Positions 37,593 to 48,935 of a stretch of 64,000 nt of DNA are shown piece by piece. Source of the DNA: Flaccisagitta enflata (taxonomy: Eukaryota > Chaetognatha > Sagittoidea > Aphragmophora); assembly GCA_965153355.1 (NCBI GenBank), contig OZ231126.1, positions 35,216,001-35,280,000 on the forward strand, written 5' to 3'. A program made the position numbers and the translations under genes. Position 1 is the stretch's first letter. Each line of letters opens with the position of its first letter. A model generated the notes under the pieces. The model was not told the DNA's origin. It made no database searches and worked only from the letters and a program-made list of their open reading frames with translations.

Positions 37593-39628
37593 TTATTGTT
37601 CAGCTTCATAGCCTTTAAATGTCGTTCTATCATGCTCAATAGCTAAAGACCTCAATTGAGAATAAACGACCGTGAGCCTCAAAACTTTTTGAACAGGATT
37701 TTCAAACTTACAGTAGATACTGAAATCATTACTTGGTGAAATAGACCGTGGTTGTGTTTTGTTCATAAGTCCTGCATTAGCCCCCCCAACATTATTATTA
37801 GCGCTTAAACAAAAAGGCAACAAAAATTTGTCCTCCAACCAAAGATTGTAAGGCAAGCTGGCCGAACCTTCTTCATTAAGTTTGCCGAATTGTTGCAGTA
37901 CGTAAAAATATGAAGCTTTTTTACCAGCGTCTGTCGAGAAATCATAACCCTCCAGTTGACCCCCATTATTGCTATAAGCTAAGCTGGGTATTTTAACGGC
38001 GGAAACTCCACTTGAGACGTAAGTATGAACAAGACCATTTCTTTGGAACCGATAAAAATCTTCCTGGTATCTACCAACATGTGTCTGAAAACAAAATGTT
38101 AAATTGTTATTTAATGTAATCCATGTCGATAGCAGTCGATAACGTAACTCAATGTATAACAGAGTTATTACCGTATTTGGAGAAAGAAAGACTATGATGT
38201 TTGATATCGGATCTCGTGTCGAAATGTTAAACGATTTCTCCAATATTCCAGTTTCAATGCTAGTACATAAGACAAAAAAGACAAGAGACAAAAAGACAAA
38301 AGATAAAAAAAACATGTCAATACCAGTCGTACTCTTGGCTGGCTAAAAGACAAAAATTGGAAAAGACAGACATGAGTACCTAAATGACTTGACAAATTTG
38401 GCTAGGAAGTCAATTTGCAGGAAAGATTTAGCCAAACGACTTTCCATGGCTTGAAGGAGAACTGGTTTTAACAAAATAAACTCAACAAGTAGTTTAGCAT
38501 CCAAAATCTTAAATGTTGGTTTACTGGCCGCAGATGTGGTTGTAAAATACTTCTCAGGCGATGTTAGATATATACGAATCCCAACTTCAAGATTCGATGG
38601 TAATAAACTGTTGAAGTTTAAGAATGCGCTTTTTAAGGACATGAAAAATTCCTGTTTTTGTTTTTTAAGAATTTTTAAAGTTCTCCTTCCCCTGCCATTC
38701 TTTCCTGTGTGGGTTGTTTCCCCGTCCACAGTTTTGGCGATTAATGCCAGTGCTGGCGTTGTATACTTTTCTGCTTCGTCTTCTTCAAACCCTAAACAGA
38801 CAAATAAACAAACAAATAGCCACCAGTTGTTGATGGACGACTAAGGGCGTTTTCTGCATGGGTAGGGGTGTGTCCGCAGGGGGACCAACGGACCGACGGA
38901 CGGACGGACGGGCAAAGCCTTTTATAGAGTCGCGTGTCTGCAACTGAAAATGTTTTATCGTTTACAGTATTTTTTAACAAACCTTCAAAAAATTGAAGGT
39001 AGCTGTCTTTTTCTTTTTGGGTCCTTTCAAAAAGCATCTCAAGATACGTGATTAACGCAAAATACTGTGACTGGCGGTCAAGTGTGGATTCGCCTATCGT
39101 TACCTTTGAAAAAAAATGATGATTATAAATGAAATGGACCAGATAAACAAAAAAAGACATTTTTTCCAGGATAAATTTTACACTTACAGAAACATCGTCA
39201 ATCAAACCATGGGACATAATTGGGCATGACACTGTGATATTATCATCAGCTGTTATTGCAGCATCTCCTTCTTTTTGGTATTGCACCGTTAACGAGAGAT
39301 AAATCCTGTAGATAATAGATTAGAAAAAAAATTGTGTGAGGGTTATCGGTTACTAAAAAAAAAGGGTTACTGGTTTTTTGCGGTTATTGAAGAAAGTCAA
39401 ATTCGGTTACCTATGTGGATTAAGCAATGCAACCTTATCCAATATATAAAACGAAATCGAGCGAGAATGCACTGAAAGCTCTTGAGGGTCGACGGGTAGG
39501 ATAGTTTTAAAAGTACGGTAGAGTATACCATCCAAAATAAATGACTGCTCGTTCAACCCCCCTAGTACTTCAGGTGTTTGAATTAGTTTTGGCGCGTGAA
39601 AAGTCGGTGGCGCTCTTGTTTCAGCCAT
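37593..39628 (-). CDS. MCP: Probable major capsid protein, six exons (about 482 aa)
   Basis: Exons 39628-39411, 39305-39188, 39103-38983, 38791-38380, 38259-38172 and 38084-37593 join in consistent phases (2, 0, 1, 2, 0) at GT-AG sites. The assignment rests on position between integrase/minor capsid and protease genes, length, and beta-strand-rich segments like those of Polinton double-jelly-roll proteins. Such segments are ILYRTFKTILPV and ISFYILDKVALLNP in exon 1, LPSNLEVGIRIYLTSPEKY in exon 4, and FSIYCKFENPVQKVLRLTVV near the C-terminus. This family forms hexons of icosahedral particles. The five introns are 81-191 bp. The ATG is 3 bp from the preceding gene's stop and the stop is 2 bp from the protease ATG. 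No internal break seen. A structure prediction would be decisive. Confidence 0.7.
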
Positions 39629-39631
39629 AAT

Positions 39632-39904
39632 TCACAAAAAATTTTTCTTTGTGATTTTATCTTTTTTCTTTTGTTTTTTAATTTTCTTAGGCGTTTTTTT
39701 AGGCAATTTTTTACTTGTTTTTTTTGATAGATTTTTAGGGTTTCCTTGTGTCTTTGTTTGTTTTACTGTTTTAGTTTTGGATTGTCTATTTGGTTTTTCA
39801 CCACTTTTGTTGTTTTCACTGATGGAAGGTTCGGGGCTCAGGTGATTTTCGGTCACGTCAGCGATTTTAAGTAAAGGTTCCAATAATTTAAGTAGATTAG
39901 CCAT
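39632..39904 (-). CDS. Short protein with Lys-rich tail (90 aa), possible core protein
   Basis: ATG at 39904, stop at 39632, single exon. The first 40 residues are ordinary (LLKLLEPLLKIADVTENHL); the rest is almost all Lys/Thr/Pro (KLPKKTPKKIKKQKKK), suited to nucleic-acid binding. It lies between the candidate minor and major capsid genes, 3 bp from the latter. Polinton and adintovirus genomes often have a small basic protein in the capsid cluster. No direct homology can be claimed. Confidence 0.5.
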   Translation of the reverse strand: MANLLKLLEPLLKIADVTENHLSPEPSISENNKSGEKPNRQSKTKTVKQTKTQGNPKNLSKKTSKKLPKKTPKKIKKQKKKDKITKKNFL

Positions 39905-39967
39905 ATCTCTCTAAGGATTTGTACAAGAATAACAAAAAATAGGTAGGCATCTTAAAACAATGATAGG

Positions 39968-41755
39968 CTAGGTTAATGGGCACGGTCTGAACGTAAGAGC
40001 GATTTTTACAATTGTGTCCCGCGGAAAAAGCAGGAATTCTCCATTTTCATCAAAAAGCATCACTTTGAAGGAGTTAAGATGTGTGCGTGCCTTATGTACA
40101 CGGAAAAACGGCTGGGATGGCATTTTAGAGGCTTCAATAGCAATAAACTGTGTACCAAGAGTTTTGGGTTTTAGAGATACTTTAAAAAAGCTGACCATAT
40201 CGTTCCTAGTAAAGAAAGTTTGCTCCTTCTCCATTTGTCGAGACTGTTCAGATAATATGTCACATGCAATAATCAATAATTTTGGGAAAATACGCATCGA
40301 AGCGCTAAGCCTTTGTTTGGGACTCATTATATTGTGAGCAACTCCTGTTTCATTTCTTTTCACGTCTGCCAACGAAATAGGCCCGATTGTGATTTTGTTA
40401 TAATTTTGCGTTGTGATGTCACGGCTTGAACCGAGTTTGTAAGACAAGATAGGAGAGAAAACAATAGATATATGGCTACGCTCTGCCAATTTTGTAAACT
40501 CTAAGTAAAATTTGACCTTGGTTTCGCTTATATCTAGACCTATTGCGGCAAAAGGTCGCGTAAATAGTTGAGAGTTTGAACTATTTTTCAGGCGCTCAAT
40601 TTCAATAGCGATTAAATCCCTAATTTTTTGGCCGATTTTGAACAATTCGATATTATGAGAGATAATCTCCTCAGCATATTTTTTGGACTCTCCAACAAAT
40701 ACGGTTTGAGCCTTTCCGTCTATTTGCTTTACCTCTGTAGTCGCCTTGTCTATAATTCTCAACTTTCTAAACAACCTTGATGTAATTTTACGTTTATTTT
40801 CGGTAACCTTGGCAGCGTTATTGGCGTTTGCTTCCGCCCCCCTTTTTCGTTTATTCGAATCAAGTTCTACGTCGTAATAATCACTGAGATCAATAAGGGT
40901 ATTTGGTTGTACGGCACTACCATCCTCAATGATTATACTAGAGCGATCGGCTAGCGGTAAAAAAAACTTTGAGGGCCTTAAAATCCCAGCTTCAAAATCA
41001 CTAGTCATGCTGGGTCTTAAGTATGTTACATTGTATGGAATCAATTTGGTTATTGGCCTAAGAGGCTCGGACAAGCCATTGAGATACTGGATAATTTCAA
41101 ACCTGGCAAAAAAACCGATATCCAAATATCTTAAAAGAAGCTCAAGTTCGGTTCTAGTTACATTCATAATATTTTCCCCATCTAATTTATCAAATACCCT
41201 AAAATCAAAAATTCCGTGATGGTCTAGGAATAACTCTGAATATCGCGCGATAAGAAACATATTTGATCCGTTTGAAAGGAGAGTATTGACGTGTCTGACA
41301 GCTTGATGAATGTCAGCGCTGTAGAAGTCCGATAAGTTAACCACTAGAGGTGTATTGTTTTTTATTTCCAACTTCCTTTCGCTAAATATAACATTGTCCC
41401 TTGCCAAATGTGTGGCTAATGTTACATATGTTTTTATGTTTTCATCAGGATCAGCCCGAAAAAGAAGAGGAGAGGAGTCGATCAATAGCGTGTCAACGCG
41501 AACCTGAAGGGGGGAAATGGTGGCATTGTTAAGAGCTGGGGCTATGTGTCTGTAATTAGCAGGCTGGTAAAGTATGCCACGTACCTCCACGTCGGGACTC
41601 TGAAGAAAACTGAGTTGGGCTAAATCAAGTGGCGGATTTAAGTCAACTTCGAAATTGCTACCGCTCGAAATACGTTCTGGCGGCAAGCTCATTTCAGTTT
41701 TTTCGTTAGACACATGCAGCGTGTAACATTCCGATGAATTCGCGTTGAAATTCAT
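39968..41755 (-). CDS. Candidate minor capsid (penton-type) protein, 595 aa
   Basis: A single intact exon from ATG at 41755 to a stop at 39968. The N-terminus (YTLHVSNEK, FEVDLNPPLDL) and C-terminus (FLLFPRDTIVKIALTFRP) resemble the ends of Polinton single-jelly-roll minor capsid proteins, which start with a membrane- or tail-like strand and end with a strand of the pattern xVxLxLxFR. The middle is helical with a KRKRG stretch near residue 306, unlike a compact jelly roll, and it is longer than usual. It sits between the integrase and the small basic/major capsid genes, the usual neighbourhood of the minor capsid gene. Another structural protein is possible; the call is mainly positional. Confidence 0.5.
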   Translation of the reverse strand: MNFNANSSECYTLHVSNEKTEMSLPPERISSGSNFEVDLNPPLDLAQLSFLQSPDVEVRGILYQPANYRHIAPALNNATISPLQVRVDTLLIDSSPLLFRADPDENIKTYVTLATHLARDNVIFSERKLEIKNNTPLVVNLSDFYSADIHQAVRHVNTLLSNGSNMFLIARYSELFLDHHGIFDFRVFDKLDGENIMNVTRTELELLLRYLDIGFFARFEIIQYLNGLSEPLRPITKLIPYNVTYLRPSMTSDFEAGILRPSKFFLPLADRSSIIIEDGSAVQPNTLIDLSDYYDVELDSNKRKRGAEANANNAAKVTENKRKITSRLFRKLRIIDKATTEVKQIDGKAQTVFVGESKKYAEEIISHNIELFKIGQKIRDLIAIEIERLKNSSNSQLFTRPFAAIGLDISETKVKFYLEFTKLAERSHISIVFSPILSYKLGSSRDITTQNYNKITIGPISLADVKRNETGVAHNIMSPKQRLSASMRIFPKLLIIACDILSEQSRQMEKEQTFFTRNDMVSFFKVSLKPKTLGTQFIAIEASKMPSQPFFRVHKARTHLNSFKVMLFDENGEFLLFPRDTIVKIALTFRPCPLT

Positions 41756-41833
41756 GTTTGGCCTAAGTATCTGTGGTAACTAAAGATACAATACAATACA
41801 ATACAATACAGTACAATATAATCCAATAATAAA

Positions 41834-43462
41834 CTAGATAATATATTTTTTCAAATGAGAGTCATTCAAAATGTCCTGATCATAGGTAAGGATTTTGGGA
41901 CCAAAGAGTCGTTTATATAGCTTTAATGTGTTTCCATCCACAAATTGCCTGGTACCATTATTTGTTATATCATAACTCATTTCAAAAGCGTGCGCATATT
42001 TCTTTCCACTTCGGAGTTTTGATTCAACTTGTGGAATTATGTTGTTCACTACAATCACTGGTTTACTTAGGGATTTTTCCTTTATGGCTTTATTTTCATG
42101 CAAGTCATTTTCCTTTTCAATAAGAGGGTTTACTTTCATTAAGCTCCAAGCGTAAAACTTCTCATCGGTGGGCCTATTTTCCAAAATATATTGGTATGGC
42201 AAGCGCTGGGTCAAAATTTTTTTTATGACATATGTCTCTTCAGATACTTGTGGATAGAAGACAGATGATTCCTTTCGAATCAATTTTTTTGGATATCTAA
42301 TTCTAACAACATCATTTATTTTTAACTTTCTATTTTCATGAAGTGTTTGATAACGAAGAAATGCATCGCTCTGGTGTTTCTCATATGTAACCAGCGATTT
42401 CCTAAAAACTACACTTGCAGCGTAATCAAAATGTTGAACTAGATGAGGATTAAATTGAAATAGGCCTTTATGACTTTTAGAGTTAAAAGCGATTTGGGTT
42501 AAATGAATGAGATGTTCATAATTCTTTACTGTAGGGAACCGTAGTAAAAATCGAAAAAACAGCGCTTTCCAGCTTCTGATTTGTCGTTCTATAAGCGAAA
42601 CTTTCTTATGTGGCCCAGTTGACAAATACACATGCTTAAGACCCAAACGTTTTCCAAGTCCCTTTCCGAATTCGCCACCTCTGTCTGTAACGAGAGTCGT
42701 GTAATGGTTATTTGGAGCAAAAAAAGGGAGACATTCTTGAAATTTTTCATAAATTTCATCGGCGGTTGCCGTTTTGCAGACGCGGAGTTGGCAAAATCGA
42801 CTAAAACAATCGATAAGACAGAATATGATGGTTGGAGCGGCGCCTTTGGTGACCTCAGTCCTCTTGACTATGGAAATTGGCCTCAAAAAAGCCAAATCGC
42901 TGGCTATTTGATTCCCTTTTTTTTGGAAAGAAAAAAATATTGTATCACGTATTGTATTGTTTTGGGTATTGTATTGTTTTGTCATGTGTATTGTGTATTG
43001 TATTGTATCACGTATCGTATTGTATTGTATTGTATCGTGTATTGTATTGTATTGGGTTTTTTATTGTATTGTATCACAAAATGTATTGTATTGTATTGTA
43101 TTGTATTTTATGATTTGTATTTATTGTATTATACTCCAAATTTGTTTTGTATTGTTTCGTAATGTATTGTATTGTATTGTATTGTATTGTATTGTATTGT
43201 ATCGTATACCTGGCCCGTAACATTCCCACTTTCTTGTACTTTCGTAACGGCGACGGCCTCGTAATTCGCGTGCTTCCACGGAGCGGGATATATTGTAAAG
43301 ACTCGCACGATAATCCAGCACATCTTGTGAGGTCAAATTGTAATCAGCATTTGCTCTGGCATCCTCTAATATTGAAGATGTGTTTGGATGCAAAAAAATA
43401 TCTTTTTCAGAGTCGTAATATCGCGTCAATAGTCTTTGTAGGCTTGCTGTCTTTTCATCCAT
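41834..43462 (-). CDS. INT: Polinton-type retroviral-like integrase, two exons (about 444 aa)
   Basis: Exon 43462-43210 and exon 42915-41834 join in phase 1 (donor GTATAC, acceptor AAAAG). Exon 1 carries the N-terminal region with LTRYYDSEKDIFL and SSxxL-type spacing known from Polinton integrases. Exon 2 has the catalytic core: Asp in CLIDCFSRF, Asp in LVTDRGGEFG, Glu in VSLIERQIRSW, with 31 residues between the second Asp and the Glu by my count. A C-terminal SH3-like segment follows (INDVVRIRYPKK, ILTQRLPYQYIL, FYAWSLMKVNP). The enzyme inserts the element's DNA ends into the host genome. No stop or lost catalytic residue was seen, so it may be functional. The intron is mostly (AATAC)n. Confidence 0.88.
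42945..43205 (-). repeat. (TATTG)n array filling the integrase intron
   Basis: Imperfect tattg pentamers, plus variants such as gtatcg, fill almost the whole 42916-43209 intron. A frame through it is open only because of the pentamer. Confidence 0.9.
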
Positions 43463-43511
43463 GTTAAAAATTCCCTGTGTTTATAAAAAGAAGCTTTACA
43501 GAAAACAATCC

Positions 43512-44677
43512 TCATTTGACTAGGTGGCGTATAAATTTGCAAGGGATTCGTTTTTTAGAGACTGGACAGTTTTTAAGAAAAATAGCCAAACAATGTTTTT
43601 CAGCCTTGGTAAATGGTTTGACTGTTTCATAACGATATTGCAGAAACTTAAAAAGTTTAGATCTATTGAAAGATATACAAGCCAATAAATTTGCTAGGTC
43701 CAAAGAATGTGGAGATTGCTCATTATCCTTTAAGGGAAAATACACAAAGCGTTTCTTTAAGTAAAAGCGATTTTTGGGGAGATGAATACTGCTAGTTTTT
43801 CTGTCAAAAGCACCTCTGTTTTCTACAAATTTTTGTAATGCCGAGGCGTGATTCCGCAAGTTGTCTAAAAAGATAGTATTCACCTTATTTTTCATGTAAG
43901 TTAAAACCACATTAACAGCATCCTGTATCCAAATGGCTGATGAATTTCTAGAAGTATTTTTTGACATAGATACACGACTGTCATCAGAGTTATGATTATC
44001 AAGTTGTAATACCCCTTTCAATTTAGAATTTTTCCCAGTTTTTTTCTTTTCGATAACAGTATTATCAGAGCTTGGTTCAGTTAATACCGAATTTGTGGTT
44101 TGAATTTCACTGCCACCCTTCATTACATTTGGATGGGCTGCCTCATGATCAGCCATGATTTCTCGTTCTTTTATTAATGTTGATTGTAGTTTATGTCTGT
44201 TAAAACAATCTGTTAATAAATAACTTTTCGCTTCGTCGTTGAATGATTTACTTTCAAGAATTTTAAGACATTCCTTTCGTAATTTCTCTATGTCCATTTT
44301 TGCTATGTCATTACTTTTATTAACATCACCAGCTCCTTCTTTTATATCAATATTTTTATCCTCGGTAGACTGCGTTGGTTCAGGCACGAGTTCCTTTTTA
44401 TTTTCTGTTTCACTACTTTTTGTTTGTTTGTGGAGGTGTTGAATAGCAAGCAAAACGATCGATAAAAAATCGTGTTCCTGAATGAATGAATGAATGAATT
44501 CATTTTCGACGACAAAGGAAAATTACAATATTGGGCATTGTAAAACTGTTATATATATACCTCTATAATAAATTTTCGTGTAACGTTAGTTGCAGCTGAA
44601 AGAAGATTTCTTCTTATGTTTTCTGATAAATCCGTTAGCTTCTTTTTTATGACTTCATTTTCCTTTTGGCTATCCAT
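43512..44677 (-). CDS. Unknown two-exon gene in the capsid cluster (about 360 aa)
   Basis: Exon 44677-44561 (ATG at 44677) joins in phase 0 to 44477-43512; the 83-bp intron has donor GTATAT and acceptor ATTCAG after an (ATTC)n tract. The N-terminus is helical and Lys-rich (KENEVIKKKLTDL). The middle is polar and probably disordered. The C-terminal 150 residues are ordered and basic (KNRFYLKKRFVYFPL, FTKAEKHCLAIFL, CKFIRHLVK). No family recognised. It lies between the integrase (50 bp downstream) and the large unknown gene (48 bp upstream), same strand. Confidence 0.55.
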
Positions 44678-44724
44678 TTAAAACATTGGGCATTCCTGTT
44701 GTGACATGAAATAAAAATATAGTA

Positions 44725-47700
44725 TTAACTAGTTGGAGCTTTATTCAAATCATAGAAACCATATGATAGGAAATGCATGAAATCACGAATAGCTTGTGAA
44801 TTATCAATAAGTTGATCGTTAGGGGCAACAGGGGCTAAGACTCTGTAGGGGCACATCTTGGAAAGTTTTGCGTACGAGGCCATAAAACAGCCATTTTTTC
44901 GCCATCTTCTACTTCTAAATATAAGGGCAGAAGTGATTAAGGACGCATTGTCATGCTGTCGTACAAACGTGTAAGGGAATTGTTTGCGTTTAGTTGGGAC
45001 CGCAAAGACGTCTCGTGAGGCTAAAGAAATGGCTGGTTTGGTCTTAGATAGAATAAACCTTCTCCTATTTACAAAAAAAGTAGCATCAAAGATCCATGCA
45101 CTCAACTGCTCATCAGACAGATCATGAAATGATGTCGATACAAGCCATGGCTCACAAGTCTTAGAGGAATGAGCCGCTAACACTTTTTTGGCTATGTTAA
45201 GTTGGCTGGCAAGTTTGTATTTTGTAAGGAAAAAGTCTAGTTGTGATGCAATTTCTGGATAGAATATATCTTGCAAAAATTGATACCGGCTCTTGCCAAA
45301 AATTATCTCAGATGTTTTAGATAGAATATCAAATTCCAATTTTCTTGTGAGTTGCAAACGAATGATCTGTGATAAAGTTGGAAATGGGACTTCTTTGTTG
45401 ATGTCACAAAGCCTCCCTCCATCAACTGTCTCGATTTTAAACGTAAAACCCGAGCAGGCAGCCAGCGTTATGTAAAAGCGGCAATCAAACATTTCATCCT
45501 CGTTAGCGTGTTGAGATTCTACATTTTTATAATGTGGTGGTCGAATATTGTGAAAGACGGATTTGTAGCATGTATCAAGTCTCGTAGAACCGGGAAGAGA
45601 GGCAGATAGGTTAAAGGAAAGGGTGCCTTTTTGTGGATTGAAAACACAACCCATGGTTTCTGGGAGGCTGCCGGACCTCTGCGTTGCAGTACTATAATCC
45701 CTATGATAGGAAAGATAGATAAACCACTTTAGAATAAAAAGACCAACAAAAAAAGACCAACAAAATTATTTTTGAAAGAATAACAGGACAGTGTAAAGAA
45801 AAGAAAAAATTCTACCTAAGAAGATCTAGTACTCTGGAATCTGGATTAAGGCCACTTCTGAATAGGAGGTTAGTCTTTTCTTCTGTTGAAACTATTGTTG
45901 AGGACATACAATCTTCAGCCAGTTCCTCCACCCTGTTAGGTACTGGTTGTCCGGGCCCATATCTGAGAAAAGACAAGAATTGGTCATATTGGTATTGTAT
46001 TGTATTGTATTGTATTGTCGTAATAAGTATTGGGTATTGGTATTGTATTGTATTGGGTATTGGGTATTGGGTATTGTATTGGGTATTGGGTATTGGGTAT
46101 TGTATTGTATTGTTATGTTTTGTATTGGTTTAAGGATATTGTGCGCTTGGTGTATCACGGCATGTACCTGCTGCATTCGTCGCAGGGGTCAAGATTCTCG
46201 GATACACATGATTTGTCGCCCTCTTGAATTGGAATACTTTGGCACATTTCTTGACGCGAAACAAGGCTTGCCGTCTTATTTCTACTGAGCGCCAGACCAT
46301 AACTCCGCGCGAAAAGACAGCTAGACAAGTATTTGGGGTCCTTATGAAAGAGAGAGGTCGAGTAGACCTGCGCCTGGTCTGTTGACTGGCAAATGATAAA
46401 ATTGTCAGGAAAATCATATAACGGAGGAATCTGTTTTAACCCGCTGGCTTTTTCCAAATTGATGCAGGCTTCTTTTTCACATGCATCGCCAAACATAGTA
46501 TTCCAGAAATAAGGCCAGTCTTGGTTTTTCTCTCCTCTATAAGAAGTAGATGCCGTCATGTTTTTCAGCTTCTTTTCCTCAAATTTACCCATTGTAGCCA
46601 CCGATGGTGTTAAACTGATATTCAAATCGCATAAAGAGTTAGGCGGTGGAGGTTCTCGCCTTGTTCCAAGATGTTCCTCCAATTCACAGAAACGCTCAGG
46701 GCGTGGGCCCATATTTGACCTGATTTGGTTATTCAACTGTTCCTCGTTGTCGAGAACTAAGGGCTTCTCATTCAAAACATTTTCAAGTAATTTAGCTGTG
46801 ATTCTATCACGCTGCTGACGGTTTCTCTCACTAATTGGTGAGTCGCCAACAAAATCTTGCGCGGCTTGGCTCCCATTGATGCGGGTTAGCATGTCAGGAA
46901 TCGGGGGCAGTATTTGATGCTGCCAGCGTTGGACACGTCTAGGAGTTCTTGTGTGTCTCAGGGCAAAATTCACATCATAAATTTTCTGATGAATCGACGG
47001 GGCAAAGAAAGCTTCTTCGTTCCAATCACCCATGCGAATTGAGGAATAAATGTATTGCGTCGCTGCCGTGAGCTGTGAGGGTGTGGGCCAATTTCTTTTA
47101 AACCGGTCACGTTTGTTCGTTATCGCGTCCAACTCTGCCTGAAACCTAGGCGACTGATTCAGATACTCGCTATTGCTCTGGTTAAGCAAGCGACGACTGT
47201 GGTCTAATTTTAGCGCTGAGTAACTGCCAGAATGTGGGTACCAGATACCAAACTCAGCCGACGAAAACATTTGGTTTCTTATAGCGTGTTCATCAACACG
47301 AGCAGAGTTCTCTTTCCTGCTCACAGTATCCGCACTCAATTTGTAAACAGAGGGGCAATTTCGGGAATTAATTTGCCAGCTAATAATCAAATAACTAAGT
47401 CTTTGAGCCCCGGACGCGTCACGCGCCATGAGATTACGCGCAGAGACTAGATGTGGCCTTATATCTTTGTTTTGTTCGCAACCTTTAGACATCGAGGTCT
47501 TCAAATTATGTTTTTCTTTGCAGCAAAAGCCTGAGAGTGGAAAATCCTAATCTCAATCTGGCAAGCATTGGAATAAGCGTAAAACAGGATGGATTGACAG
47601 ATAGATAAATCGATAGACGGACTGTTTCCAAAGAGAAGGAAGGCAAGGGATGGACGGTAGGCCAGGGCGGACAAGCTCAAGGGCGGGCAAACTGTTTTTT

Positions 47701-47853
47701 CACACACACCTGAAAACCGCTTTTTCTCGGTTTCGCTGCAATTGCTTAGAAAACTCCATGTGTTAACTGAATTTCCTGTAAAATTTTGACTGACGTCGCC
47801 TTCCAGGTTGGATGTATGACGAGTCAGAATTGGCGTCAGAGTCCAATGATTCG
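44725..47853 (-). CDS. Large unknown gene at the head of the capsid cluster, at least four exons (870 aa or more)
   Basis: Exons 47853-47710, 47530-46168, 45962-45816 and 45700-44725 join in phases 1, 2, 2 with good sites (donors GTGTGT, GTACAT, GTAGAA; acceptors TCTCAG, TCTCAG, CATAG). The most 5' exon has an acceptor (CCTTCAG) and no ATG, so at least one further exon exists; translation could instead begin at the ATG at 47492. The protein has normal composition, with a Cys patch near the end of exon 2 (DPCDECS) and a C-terminal part rich in beta-prone and aromatic residues (FYITLAACSGFTFKIE). No domain is recognised. Size and place suggest an element-specific structural or replication-associated protein. 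Intron 3 of this set (45963-46167) is (TATTGGG)n. Confidence 0.55.
45985..46130 (-). repeat. (TATTG)n / (TATTGGG)n array in an intron of the 44.7-47.9 kb gene
   Basis: tattg and tattggg units dominate the 45963-46167 intron, the same pentamer family as in the integrase intron. Confidence 0.9.
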
Positions 47854-48593
47854 CTGAAGGACAGAGGGTGTATTTCACAAAAAGCAAACCCAAGTCGTTT
47901 TATGCTTGAGTTACTAAGATATCATTTACATATCATAAAGACATCATTCAGATATCATATACAGATATCCTTTATATTTGAATTATGAAGATATCAGTTT
48001 GAAATGTCTACATATATATTATGATTATATAAAAGTGAACATATATATATATGAATATATATGGTAGTATGAGGAGTTCACTTAATGTGAAATTCACCTA
48101 AGTGAGCCTTAGTGAATCCCGGGGGACAAAAATTTAAAAAGCTAAAACCGACATCTACGAGTTCTTTTGACATATTGGGATCCGTAAAGGAAAGATTTTT
48201 TTGTTGGCCAAAAAAAAAGTCATGAATGGATTCAGCCGAAGGCACGGCGAGGGCAGCCAGATTGAATTCCAGCCCTGCGCGCGGGAGAGCCTTAGAAAGA
48301 AGAAAAAGGGAAAGCGTTAGATAGTTCCATATTCTGGGGTGTTCTTATAAAGAATTCAAGTGCATTGATAAAAAAGAAAGTGCAGTGAGAAAGAGAAAGA
48401 GAAAAAAAGAACATTGGATTCGTCTTCTTTGATCTTTTGTTTTTCCATTTTGGTCTCGTTCATGCGCAGGCGCTTAACGCCTATCGGCGGTTAGAATAGG
48501 TACTACAAGTTAGCTTTTGAACAAAAGCAACCAATCACTCTGCAGTCATTCCGCGCTACGTAAAAATGCTGCTCTTGTTGCGTTTTTGCAAAT
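47854..48593. other. No gene recognised; 5' side of the capsid cluster
   Basis: Contains imperfect aagatatcat/gatatc repeats (47910-48000) and (AT)n-like tracts (48010-48065). A further 5' exon of the 44.7-47.9 kb gene may lie here. Confidence 0.4.
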
Positions 48594-48935
48594 GCCAAAC
48601 ATGTTTTTGCGGCTCTACTATCGAAACTTATTAAGCGCAACATAGTGAAATACAAAGCTACAGGCATGCAACTCTACAATCGAGGCTTCTTCGTCCGTCG
48701 GTCTGCTTCGTCGGTCGGTCGGTCCGTCGGTCCGTCGATCGGTCCGTCGGTCCGTCGGTTGGTCCGTCTCTCGTTTGTGCCAAACATGTTTTTGCGGCTC
48801 TACAGGCATGCAACTCTACAATCGAGGCTTCTTCGTCCGTCGGTCTGCTTCGTCGGTCGGTCGGTCCGTCAGTCGGTCGGTCGGTCGGTCGGTCGGTCCG
48901 GTCCGTTGGTTGGTCCGTCTCTCGTCTGTGCCTTT
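48594..48935 (+). repeat. Tandem duplication of about 185 bp with (CGGT)n tracts
   Basis: gccaaacatgtttttgcggc begins both units (48592 and 48778). Each continues with caatcgaggcttcttcgtcc and a cggtcggtcggtccgt tract. Copies differ in tract length and in one inserted segment. Confidence 0.8.

Noticed and set aside
42945-43220. Tyr/Cys/Ile/Val frame over the TATTG array (also 45947-46288)
   Set aside because: These lie in introns on the opposite strand of well-supported genes and are open only because of the pentamer.
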